A stretch of 16,120 bases of DNA. It comes from CAZAGD01 sp049699975 (lineage in GTDB: Bacteria > Desulfobacterota > SM23-61). The first letter of the stretch is position 1; each line of letters opens with the position of its first letter. A program made the translations under genes and the position numbers. Below the pieces are notes generated by a model. The model was given only the letters and a program-made list of their open reading frames with translations, was not told where the DNA came from and made no database searches. The stretch lies in contig JBNAWB010000069.1 in the NCBI GenBank assembly GCA_049699975.1, forward strand, positions 1 to 16,120. The letters run 5' to 3'. Below are positions 1 to 6,673 of this stretch, piece by piece.

Positions 1-1700
1 TGCAGTTCTTCCTCTTTGAACACCGCTTCTCCCCGAATTGCTCTTAAAATTTGCACCTCCATTAAGAGGTCGTAAAAGCGCCGAATGGGAGAAGTGAGGG
101 TCAGATAAGCTTCGGTACCCAACCCCGCATGCCGCTGAGGGCGGGTACTAACTTCGACGCGGTTCATGAGGCGGCGTAGGCGATAGGCCTGCAGAGGGTC
201 AAACTTATCTAAGGCGGGCATCTTCTCCCGGGGCTCATTTTGGCCCCGGAATACGGCCGGAATTCCGCGCTCTTTTAAAAAGCAAGCGGCTAGGGTGTTA
301 GCTAAAATCATGAACTCGGAAACTATCTTCTGCGCTGGACTTTCCCGCTCTCTTTTGGAAATAAAAATTTCTTTCTCGCGGCTGATGCGGATGATCCTCT
401 CTGGGCGCGGGATAAAGAAAGCCCCCGCTGCTATGCGTTTCTGCCAAAGTTTCTGCGCCAAATGCTGTAAAATGGTTAAATTCTCTTCTTCCTCTTCTAA
501 GAGGTGATCAGCAGATTCATAAGATAATCTTTGTTCGACTTGAATTATACTGGGCACAATTTGGTAATCCAGGACCCTTCCCTCTTCATCCAGTTTAATC
601 AAAAAACTTAAAGCTCGCCTTTTCTCCCCCACAATCAAGCTACAGGTGCTCTCGGAAAGGATAGGCGGAATCATAGAAATTCTTTGATCGGGGAGATAAA
701 TAGAAGTCGCCCGGAACATGGCTTCTTGGAATATTTCCTGATGGCCATTGATGTAGGTAGCTACATCACTGATATGCACCCCCACTTGATAAGTCGTCCC
801 TAACTTCTCTAAACTTAGCGCATCGTCTATATCGCGGGTATATTCGCTATCAATCGTGAAGGGATGCAGAAAAGTCAAATCGCGATCCTGCGGGCGGAGG
901 ATCTCCACCTTGGCCTCCGCCAATATTTTTTCCGCCTCGGCTAAAACCTGTTGGGGAAATTCCTGGGGAATTTGGTACCGATAAAGAAATAAATTCTCAT
1001 CTTCTTTCCACTCTCCCAATTTGACTAAGATTTCCCAGGCGCCTTCAGGAAAAGCTATTTGGGCTTGTTGGCATATGGTTTTCCCTTTTTCATAATTATT
1101 AGCTTCAGCTCCCCAAATCGCTATTTCTTTCAAAACCTCGATGATCTCTTCTTTATGGACGGGGGGCGCAACCTCTTCCTGCCTCCATACTTTGGCTAAC
1201 CAGGCACTGGCTTCTTGAATCTCCTGTTCTTTTTGGGCCTCTTTTTCTCGTTGTTGCCAAATCTGCTCTACTTGTTCTGGAGAACGAGGTTCAAAAAGAT
1301 CACCTTTCTGTTTAAAATAGAGCCGATCTTCGGCTAAGGCCCGGAAGAGAGCCAGCTCTTGTTCTATAGAGTATGGCGGATTAAAAGTTAACTCTACCAA
1401 CTCCCGCAGACTGAATTCTCTTCCTTCATTATTAACCAATTCCCAGAGCTCTTTTATACATAAGGAATTTTGCAGGCCGGTTACCCGTTGGCTAAGATCC
1501 TTTAGCTCTTGGACAATAAGGTCACGGTGGAGATTAACTTTTAATAGGCGAGGGGAAATATAGGCCAGGCGATGCTCACCTAAGGTAACTTCTTTGTTTT
1601 CTTCGGTGAGTAGATAGCACTTGTCTGTTTTTACTTCCAGGCATACTGCACAAATAACTTTTTTTTGCTCGAAGAAAGCTACCACTCGGCCAACTTCCAT
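1..1700 (-). CDS. RNB-domain (RNase II-like) 3'-5' exoribonuclease, C-terminus cut by window edge
   Basis: The start is the ATG at 1700, with a GAGAGG Shine-Dalgarno-like stretch upstream. The frame stays open to base 1, giving 566 visible residues. The N-terminal ~270 residues are not an obvious RNase R cold-shock pair; the opening (MEVGRVVAFFEQKKVICAVC) resembles the RNase II-like family of cyanobacteria, chloroplasts and delta-proteobacteria. The RNB core begins near residue 280. The motif TIDSEYTRDIDDA supplies the four metal-binding aspartates D284, D290, D292 and D293 in the same spacing as E. coli RNase II. TSPIRRFYD at about 536-544 supplies the catalytic arginine region. The enzyme should degrade single-stranded RNA processively from the 3' end in the cytoplasm. 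Any C-terminal S1 domain lies outside the window. It follows the adenosine-specific kinase gene by 75 bases. I am sure of the family but not of the RNase II versus RNase R name. Confidence 0.93.
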   Translation of the reverse strand, partial: MEVGRVVAFFEQKKVICAVCLEVKTDKCYLLTEENKEVTLGEHRLAYISPRLLKVNLHRDLIVQELKDLSQRVTGLQNSLCIKELWELVNNEGREFSLRELVELTFNPPYSIEQELALFRALAEDRLYFKQKGDLFEPRSPEQVEQIWQQREKEAQKEQEIQEASAWLAKVWRQEEVAPPVHKEEIIEVLKEIAIWGAEANNYEKGKTICQQAQIAFPEGAWEILVKLGEWKEDENLFLYRYQIPQEFPQQVLAEAEKILAEAKVEILRPQDRDLTFLHPFTIDSEYTRDIDDALSLEKLGTTYQVGVHISDVATYINGHQEIFQEAMFRATSIYLPDQRISMIPPILSESTCSLIVGEKRRALSFLIKLDEEGRVLDYQIVPSIIQVEQRLSYESADHLLEEEEENLTILQHLAQKLWQKRIAAGAFFIPRPERIIRISREKEIFISKRERESPAQKIVSEFMILANTLAACFLKERGIPAVFRGQNEPREKMPALDKFDPLQAYRLRRLMNRVEVSTRPQRHAGLGTEAYLTLTSPIRRFYDLLMEVQILRAIRGEAVFKEEEL

Positions 1701-1775
1701 TAATATCCATTTCCTCTCTATTGGGCCCGGAAAAGTGGCCAGGAAAAAAAGCCCATTCTGTTCTCTCAGGCAAGG

Positions 1776-2261
1776 TTAGGATATTTTATACCCTATTTTA
1801 CGCAATAAATCTTTGCGCCAGCGCATATCACTCTCTCCCTCGATTCCTTTGGGTGAGGAACCATCAATCACTCCTAATATTCCTCGACCCTGCTCCGATT
1901 CGGCGACGATAACTTCCACCGGATTAGCCGTAGCGCAAAAAATAGAGCATACTTCCGGACAATTCTTTATCGCGTTCAGGACATTGATCGGATAAGCTTC
2001 GCGGAGTAGAAGGTAAAAAGTATGTCCGGCGGCTACCGCTTGGGCATTTTGGATAGCTACTTTCTTTAACTCGTCATCGTTTCCTTCTCCGCGAATCAAG
2101 CAAGCCCCTGAAGCTTCACAAAAGGCTATTCCAAATCGGCATTTAGGCAGGGAACTAACCATAATTTCATAGAGGTCTTCCACGGTTTTTATGAAATGCG
2201 TCTGCCCCACAATAATATTTGCCCCTTCCGGGATGAGTAATTTTACACTTTTAATCTCCAT
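1776..2261 (-). CDS. Adenosine-specific kinase family protein (Pfam Adenosine_kin type)
   Basis: This 161-residue soluble protein is recognised as the small 'adenosine-specific kinase' family known mainly from archaea and some bacteria. Conserved stretches are IVGQTHFIKTVEDLYE (about 17-32), FGIAFCEASG (about 43-52), AGHTFYLLLREAYPINVLNA (about 77-96), and CATANPVEVIVAESEQGRG followed by ILGVIDG. The length is full. There is no Walker A P-loop and no resemblance to ribokinase-type adenosine kinases, so the kinase label rests on the family name and its real reaction should be treated as uncertain. The ATG at 2261 is preceded by AAAGGA at a good distance. A perfect TATAAT lies 23 bases upstream, so the gene may have its own promoter inside the 91-base gap after pyrD. 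No membrane segment or signal peptide is seen. Confidence 0.9.
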   Translation of the reverse strand: MEIKSVKLLIPEGANIIVGQTHFIKTVEDLYEIMVSSLPKCRFGIAFCEASGACLIRGEGNDDELKKVAIQNAQAVAAGHTFYLLLREAYPINVLNAIKNCPEVCSIFCATANPVEVIVAESEQGRGILGVIDGSSPKGIEGESDMRWRKDLLRKIGYKIS

Positions 2262-2284
2262 ATGCTTTCCTTTCCTTCGCCCCT

Positions 2285-2313
2285 ATTATATTTAATGAAG
2301 CCCCTTAAAGAAA
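2285..2313 (-). promoter_or_regulatory. Candidate promoter for the adenosine-specific kinase gene
   Basis: Reading the minus strand, a perfect -10 TATAAT lies at 2290-2285. A poor -35 (TTTCTT, 2313-2308) sits 17 bases upstream; TTGTTT at 2316-2311 would need a 20-base spacer. Transcription would begin near 2278, giving a leader of roughly 17 bases that contains the ribosome binding site. The AT-rich gap makes a chance TATAAT possible. Confidence 0.35.
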
Positions 2314-2352
2314 CAAAAATTTTGGGGACTCCACTGCTTTATTGCCAATTTT

Positions 2353-3294
2353 TTAAACCTGCAAACTACCGATCAAGGCCTTCAAGTTTGGTATCTGCTG
2401 TTCCTGCAAATAGGTCTTTATACCTTCTAAAATCTTTAGGCTTATTCCTGGATCCACGAAGTGGGCCGATCCAACTTGGACGGCCGAAGCTCCGGCGATA
2501 ATGTATTCTAAAGCGTCGGCCGCGGAAGCAATGCCGCCCACGCCCACCACCGGAAGGCGCACGCTCTTGGCTACTTGCCAAACCATACGCACCCCGATTG
2601 GTTTAATGGCCGGCCCGGAAAGACCTCCGGTAATATTTCCTAAGAGAGGGGTGCGCGTCTGAATATCAATGGCCATCCCGAACACCGTGTTTATCAAAGA
2701 AAGGGCATCAGCCCCGGCCTCTTCGGCAGCCAGGGCAATCTTTTGGATATCGGTAACATTAGGAGAAAGCTTGACCATCAAGAAGAGCGGGGTAGCGCGC
2801 CGAATCTTAGACACTACTCGATAAACCACTCTTGGTTCACTGGCCAAAATAACTCCCCCCGCTTCTACGTTCGGACAAGAAATGTTTATTTCAAAACCAC
2901 TTAGGCCTCCGGCGTCCGTGAGGCGAGAAGCTAATTCCACATACTCCCGGACGTGGCTGCCAAAAATGTTCACTAAAACAGCGCAAGGTGCTTTCCTCAG
3001 AAAAGGGAGTTTTTGTTTAAGGAAATTTTGCAGACCTATATTTTCCAGGCCAATGGCGTTAAGGAGGCCGCAGGGAGTTTCCGCCAGGCGCGGTGGTTTA
3101 TTTCCCACGCGCGGCTCGAGAGAAAGTCCTTTAGTAATAAACCCGCCCAGTCTCTTCAGCGGCACAAGGTCAGCATACTCTTCTCCATATCCAAAAGTAC
3201 CCGAAGCGGCCAATATCGGATTCTTCAGTTTCAAGGGGCCTAATTCTATACCCAAAATAGAATCTTCTGCAGAAGTTCCCTTAGATGCGGGCAT
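2353..3294 (-). CDS. pyrD: Dihydroorotate dehydrogenase B (NAD+), catalytic subunit
   Basis: The 313-residue flavoprotein oxidises dihydroorotate to orotate in pyrimidine synthesis; electrons pass through PyrK to NAD+. Family motifs are LKLKNPILAASGTFGYG (about 21-37), PRLAETPCGLLNAIGLEN (about 68-85), FEINISCPNVEAGG with the catalytic cysteine C140 typical of class 1 enzymes (class 2 has serine), the NTVFGMAIDI and GGLSGPAIKP segments, and VVGVGGI plus VQVGSAHF for FMN phosphate binding near the end. I choose the ATG at 3294 because GGGAG lies eight bases ahead of it. A GTG at 3303, overlapping the pyrK stop, and a TTG at 3309 would add three or five residues. It lies directly behind pyrK, with a 5-base gap, as expected for the heterotetrameric 1B enzyme. 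Confidence 0.96.
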   Translation of the reverse strand: MPASKGTSAEDSILGIELGPLKLKNPILAASGTFGYGEEYADLVPLKRLGGFITKGLSLEPRVGNKPPRLAETPCGLLNAIGLENIGLQNFLKQKLPFLRKAPCAVLVNIFGSHVREYVELASRLTDAGGLSGFEINISCPNVEAGGVILASEPRVVYRVVSKIRRATPLFLMVKLSPNVTDIQKIALAAEEAGADALSLINTVFGMAIDIQTRTPLLGNITGGLSGPAIKPIGVRMVWQVAKSVRLPVVGVGGIASAADALEYIIAGASAVQVGSAHFVDPGISLKILEGIKTYLQEQQIPNLKALIGSLQV

Positions 3295-3299
3295 TTCTT

Positions 3300-4268
3300 T
3301 CACTCCCAAATTACCGTGGAAGCCAAGAAAACCGGTCCTTCTTGGCAGACGCGAGCGTAGCGGAAAGGAAGCGGAGCATTTACGGTCCAGCCTGCCTCTT
3401 GGCCAAACAAAGTTTCTTCCCTTTCCCTCTCTTCGTTAGGGACCGACCTTTTTAGAAATTCTTTTTCTTCATGCTCCATCCGCACCTTGACGGCGCACCC
3501 CAAACATGCCCCCAGGCCGCAGGCCATGCGCGATTCTAAGAGCACCTGACAGGGAATATCGAACTGGTCAGCAATCTGGGCCACCTTAGCTAACATACCC
3601 CAAGGGCCACAAGCGTAAATTACCGTACCCTCATTCCGACCTGTCATCAATTCGCTTTCTAATAAATCAGTCACTATACCAGTCTTCCCCCAACTACCAT
3701 CCTCCGTAATAATCTGGGGCTCTAAGCTCATTTTTTTTAATTCCCGCCACCCTAAAATTTCGGCCCGGTTTTTTCCCCCCACCAAAACTAAAACCTCCAG
3801 GTTTTCCACGGACAATCTACGTTCTTTTTTCTCTCGCTGCATCTTCTCCGCCCAAGCAATTAGGGGAGCAAGGCCAATCCCTCCGCCAACCAAAATTGCT
3901 TTCTTTAAATTTTCGGCCAACCAAAATCCTCTCCCCAGAGGTCCTAAAATATCTACCTTCTCGCCCACGCTTAGACGACTCATTAAGTGCGTACCCCGAC
4001 CCCTGACCTGATACCAGATTTCTATTAAACCTTGATCCTTTTTGTTTTTCTCCTGCTGACCAGGGGGCCAGATGCGGGCCAAACTAAAAGGTCTCCTTAA
4101 ATAGGGGTCTCTTGCTTCTGCTACCCGCAGCATGACAAATTGTCCCGGTTGAGCTAAGCGGGCTATTTCTGGAGAGAGTAAACGCAAGTTAAAATATTTT
4201 TCCCCTAAGCGGGAATGGTGAATAATCTTGGCTTTTACTTCTTTAATCTTTCTCTTCATACTTTTCAT
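3300..4268 (-). CDS. pyrK: Dihydroorotate dehydrogenase B, FAD/[2Fe-2S] electron-transfer subunit
   Basis: PyrK moves electrons from PyrD's FMN to NAD+ through FAD and a [2Fe-2S] cluster. Visible elements are QPGQFVML (40-47) and RRPFSLAR (58-65) for FAD, LVGGGIGLAPL (126-136) for NAD binding, YACGP (218-222), and cysteines C250, C255, C258 and C308 as cluster ligands, with the family's closing VCQEGPVF. The protein is 322 residues, against about 260-290 for most PyrKs. Most of the excess is a charged stretch at roughly 263-302, between the third and fourth cysteines, which are normally about 15 residues apart. The frame stays open upstream to 4361, but the ATG at 4268 overlaps the rimI stop as ATGA and fits the family start. 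A further ATG at 4259 is also possible. It precedes pyrD in the same operon. Confidence 0.95.
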   Translation of the reverse strand: MKSMKRKIKEVKAKIIHHSRLGEKYFNLRLLSPEIARLAQPGQFVMLRVAEARDPYLRRPFSLARIWPPGQQEKNKKDQGLIEIWYQVRGRGTHLMSRLSVGEKVDILGPLGRGFWLAENLKKAILVGGGIGLAPLIAWAEKMQREKKERRLSVENLEVLVLVGGKNRAEILGWRELKKMSLEPQIITEDGSWGKTGIVTDLLESELMTGRNEGTVIYACGPWGMLAKVAQIADQFDIPCQVLLESRMACGLGACLGCAVKVRMEHEEKEFLKRSVPNEEREREETLFGQEAGWTVNAPLPFRYARVCQEGPVFLASTVIWE

Positions 4269-4768
4269 AACCAAACTAAAGAAGGAGCTTCTTCTAAGTG
4301 CAAACCCATCACTAAAGCGTCCTCGCCCGTGTCTGTATAATAGCGGCGCCTTATCCCCCACGGCTGAAACTGAAATTTCTTGTAGAGTCCAATGGCGGGG
4401 TAATTTGAACGCCTTACTTCTAAGGTGAAATACCGCCCCCCTTTTTGCCAGCCATAGGCTAATCCATGTTGCAATAAACTCGAACCGATTCCCCGCTGCC
4501 TATTTTGCGGATGAACCGCAATGTTCAGGATATGTACTTCAGGTATGACTAGCCAGCAGCAGAAATAACCTATTACTTGGGGCGGGGAAATTTCTTGGGC
4601 CACAAAGGCTTTCCCCAAAGGCATTTGTAATTCTCTTTTAAAAAGTTCGCGTGACCAGGGGCTAGGGAAAGATACTCGTTCAATGGCCATTACTTCATCC
4701 AAATCCTTTTCGGCCATCTCCCGAATAAAAAAGGATATTTTTTCGGCAGCTTCTTTTCCCAAAATCAA
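4265..4768 (-). CDS. rimI: Ribosomal protein S18-alanine N-acetyltransferase, GNAT family
   Basis: The protein of about 165 residues is a GNAT acetyltransferase. Its RimI character is shown by MAIERVSFPSPWS (27-39), the acetyl-CoA pyrophosphate loop NRQRGIGSSLL (89-99), and LEVRRSNYPAIGLYKKFQF (about 116-134), which carries the glutamate and tyrosine aligned with the catalytic pair of known RimI. It should acetylate the N-terminal alanine of S18; related enzymes modify other N-termini. The TTG at 4768 overlaps the upstream EIIA stop as TTGA. The TTG at 4762 has AAGG at better spacing and is an equally good start. RimI genes often sit beside tsaB/tsaD tRNA-modification genes; here the gene lies between a PTS regulator and pyrK, and its stop overlaps the pyrK ATG, suggesting translational coupling. 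Confidence 0.92.
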   Translation of the reverse strand: MILGKEAAEKISFFIREMAEKDLDEVMAIERVSFPSPWSRELFKRELQMPLGKAFVAQEISPPQVIGYFCCWLVIPEVHILNIAVHPQNRQRGIGSSLLQHGLAYGWQKGGRYFTLEVRRSNYPAIGLYKKFQFQPWGIRRRYYTDTGEDALVMGLHLEEAPSLVWL

Positions 4769-5169
4769 ACCTTTTTCTGGAGAATTTCGCTGGCCAAATT
4801 AATATTTCTTTGCCCTGCTTCTTTGGCTAAGAAAGCTAATTCTTTTAGGCTCTTACCCTCGCGGCAATTAAAAATTTTGATGAGCATAGGAAGATTCAAA
4901 CCAGTAAGTACCTCCACGCGCCCTTCTTCTAAAAAAGCTAAACTCATATTTGAAGGCGTCCCGCCAAACATATCCGTTAAAATGAGCACCCCTTTTCCCG
5001 TATCCACACTCTTGATGGCGGCAGCAATTTCCCGGCGCAATTCCTCTACTTCTTTTTTAGTATCAATCGATACCACGGCTACATTACTGAATTTCCCGCA
5101 GATTAATTCTGCCGAGCGGAGAAATTCATCCCCTAAATTTGGATGCGTGACTAATATTACGCCCACCAT
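4765..5169 (-). CDS. PTS system mannose-family EIIA domain protein
   Basis: This is a single-domain 134-residue EIIA of the mannose (ManX) type. It opens MVGVILVTHPNLG, placing the phosphorylatable histidine at H9. LILTDMFGGTPSN (about 62-74) and LTGLNLPML (about 88-96) are hallmark segments. The protein would accept phosphate from HPr. No IIB, IIC or IID permease parts are nearby, so it probably acts in regulation rather than sugar uptake, as proposed for similar stand-alone EIIA-Man proteins beside rapZ in delta-proteobacteria. The start is supported by AAGGGAGATGG upstream of the ATG. It follows rapZ by 37 bases, and its stop overlaps the rimI TTG. HPr and enzyme I, which often follow in related clusters, are not in the window. 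Confidence 0.94.
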   Translation of the reverse strand: MVGVILVTHPNLGDEFLRSAELICGKFSNVAVVSIDTKKEVEELRREIAAAIKSVDTGKGVLILTDMFGGTPSNMSLAFLEEGRVEVLTGLNLPMLIKIFNCREGKSLKELAFLAKEAGQRNINLASEILQKKV

Positions 5170-5206
5170 ACAATAACCATCTCCCTTCTCTCCCCCTGCT
5201 TCGTTT

Positions 5207-6088
5207 TTAATGGACTACTTCCAAATCCCGATGTCTTTTGCGCACTGGAAAGCGAGCAGCAAAAACCTCAACCATTTTCTCCGCTATCGCCACCGAACGG
5301 TGCCTTCCTCCTGTGCAGCCAATGGCTACCGTAAGATAAGGTTTCCCTTCTTTTTCATAAAAAGGAAATAGATATTCTAAAAACTGTTGAAAGTTATTAA
5401 AAAACTGTTTGGTCTCCTCAAACTGGAAGAGATAATCTTTAACCCGGGCATCAGTACCAGGTAAATCCTGCAACTCCTCTTCGAAGAAGGGGTTAGGCAA
5501 AAAACGGACGTCGATTACTAAGTCGGCTTCGGGAGGAATCCCTCGGCTATAGCCAAAAGAAAGGAAGGTAATATTCATTCTCCTTCCCCCTACCTTGCTC
5601 CCAAAAATTTCCCTGATGGCCCTCTGCAGTTGATGGACATTATAATTAGAAGTATCGATGACTATGGTAGCTCTGGCCCGCAGACCGTCAAGCATAGTTC
5701 TTTCTTTGCGGATGCCCTCCGTAATACTTCCCCCTTCGGCTAAAGGATGAGCTCGCCGCGTTTGACTGTATCGTTTGACCAGGACTTCGTCCGTGGCTTC
5801 CAAAAAAAGTATTTCTAAATCCAAATTCTGCGCCTGCAACCAATCGAAAATCTGGGGATAAGTTTTCACAAATTCCTTTTCCCGTAAATCCATTACTAAG
5901 GCAATCTTTCCATAATCTTTTAGAGAGGTAGATCTTAATTCAAATAGTTTGGGCAGAAGAGCGATGGGTAGGTTATCTATACAAAAAAAACCCATATCTT
6001 CCAGAACTCGGCTTACGGTGCTCTTTCCCGACCCGGATAGACCAGTAATGATAACTAATTTAAGACCTCCCCAATCTTTATTTTCCAA
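5207..6088 (-). CDS. rapZ: RapZ/YvcJ-family nucleotide-binding RNase adaptor protein
   Basis: The 293-residue P-loop protein carries Walker A GLSGSGKS (16-23), FFCIDNLP (about 35-42), RRAHPL, FGYSRGIPPEADLVIDVRFLPNP in mid-protein, and the C-terminal GCTGGRHRSVAIAE (257-270) that defines the family. E. coli RapZ binds GlmZ/GlmY RNAs, guides RNase E and so controls glucosamine-6-phosphate synthase; YvcJ hydrolyses nucleotides. The frame stays open to 6169, but I choose the TTG at 6088: AAGGTGG lies six bases ahead of it, it gives the usual family length, and the upstream part overlaps a candidate promoter. An ATG at 6139 would add 17 residues. The family's normal start position (leucine 9 here) has no start codon although GGGGAGGT lies just before it. 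It sits downstream of ptsN and upstream of an EIIA gene, so it belongs to a PTS-linked regulatory group. Confidence 0.94.
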   Translation of the reverse strand: MENKDWGGLKLVIITGLSGSGKSTVSRVLEDMGFFCIDNLPIALLPKLFELRSTSLKDYGKIALVMDLREKEFVKTYPQIFDWLQAQNLDLEILFLEATDEVLVKRYSQTRRAHPLAEGGSITEGIRKERTMLDGLRARATIVIDTSNYNVHQLQRAIREIFGSKVGGRRMNITFLSFGYSRGIPPEADLVIDVRFLPNPFFEEELQDLPGTDARVKDYLFQFEETKQFFNNFQQFLEYLFPFYEKEGKPYLTVAIGCTGGRHRSVAIAEKMVEVFAARFPVRKRHRDLEVVH

Positions 6089-6140
6089 AGGCGCCCACCT
6101 TGTGGAGATTCCTCCTCTGCCCCCGATCTCAACACCCATA

Positions 6141-6169
6141 AATATAAGCAACATCGGGAAAAGAAGCAA
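6141..6169 (-). promoter_or_regulatory. Candidate sigma-70 promoter for rapZ
   Basis: On the minus strand, TTGCTT (6169-6164) and TATATT (6146-6141) are separated by 17 bases. The -10 matches five of six consensus positions; the -35 matches only the TTG. The predicted start near 6134 lies downstream of a terminator-like hairpin after ptsN and upstream of the favoured rapZ TTG start. Confidence 0.4.
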
Positions 6170-6185
6170 CCGGCTGGACCAGGAT

Positions 6186-6209
6186 CAAAAAAGAAGGGAA
6201 GCTGCCCTT
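6186..6209 (-). terminator. Short terminator-like hairpin after ptsN
   Basis: Reading the minus strand, AAGGG-CAGCTT-CCCTT forms a five-base-pair stem (three G-C pairs) starting inside the ptsN stop codon. It is followed by C and six T residues. The stem is short, so termination may be partial, but the T run and position fit an intrinsic or attenuating terminator. Confidence 0.4.
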
Positions 6210-6669
6210 AGGCGGATTTGTCTTCCTCAGCAAAAAGGGTATAAATTTCCTCCGCTGAATTCACTTCCAGCAGCCGTTTCCGAAAAAGATGGTCCTTCAT
6301 TAAGCGCGAAATTTTGGCCAGAGCTTGTAAGTGAATACCCGCGGAATTTTCGGGAGCCACCAACAGAAAAAATAAATGCGTCGGCTTCCCGTCCAAGGCA
6401 TCGAAATTTGTTCCGGCCAGGCTGCGGCCAAAGGAGGCTATCAACCGGTCCACTTCATTAGTCTTCCCATGAGGAATAGCCACTCCATCACCGATGCCCG
6501 TACTTCCCAGACTTTCTCTCTCCAATAATATTTCCAACAGATGATCCTCATTGATTTGCTTTTCTACTTTAGTAATGGCTCTGACTAGCTCCCGCAACAC
6601 TCCTTCCTTGGTTGTAGAACTCAAATCTGGAATAATCATCCGTTTATCCAAAATATCAACGATTCTCAT
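6208..6669 (-). CDS. ptsN: PTS EIIA nitrogen-type regulatory protein
   Basis: This 153-residue EIIA of the fructose/nitrogen family has the typical opening MRIVDILDKR and the core LGSTGIGDGVAIPHGKT, in which H67 is the phosphorylated histidine. LFFLLVAPENSAGIHLQALAK (about 100-120) is the second conserved block. PtsN receives phosphate through the PTSNtr chain and regulates other proteins rather than transporting sugar. It is commonly linked to rpoN, as it is here: rpoN-hpf-ptsN-rapZ. I take the ATG at 6669, four bases after the hpf stop, because it matches the family start. A TTG at 6681 overlapping hpf would add four residues. A terminator-like hairpin begins at its stop codon. Confidence 0.95.
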   Translation of the reverse strand: MRIVDILDKRMIIPDLSSTTKEGVLRELVRAITKVEKQINEDHLLEILLERESLGSTGIGDGVAIPHGKTNEVDRLIASFGRSLAGTNFDALDGKPTHLFFLLVAPENSAGIHLQALAKISRLMKDHLFRKRLLEVNSAEEIYTLFAEEDKSA

Positions 6670-6673
6670 GGCC

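Noticed and set aside
1576..1773. 65-residue minus-strand ORF between the adenosine-specific kinase and the ribonuclease
   Set aside because: It lies mostly inside the ribonuclease 5' end in another frame, has no recognisable motif, and the ribonuclease frame has clear family similarity.
1741..1775. GC-containing stretch with a T7 run after the adenosine-specific kinase as a terminator
   Set aside because: Only three or four base pairs can form, around a loop of 13 or more bases, so no stable hairpin precedes the T run.
2297..2330. CCCC/GGGG inverted repeat in the gap after pyrD as a terminator
   Set aside because: The G/C block pairs over only four bases, with mismatched A residues next to it, and no T run follows.
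2882..3439. 185-codon plus-strand ORF opposite pyrD/pyrK
   Set aside because: It is antisense to two well-supported genes, and its translation is low-complexity, rich in Ser, Pro and Arg, without family resemblance.
6165..6180. Sigma-54-like element upstream of rapZ (minus strand TGGTCC...TTGCT)
   Set aside because: The distance between the GG and GC pairs is 11 bases, not the required 10, and the GG block is not TGGCAC, so it is unlikely to bind RpoN.
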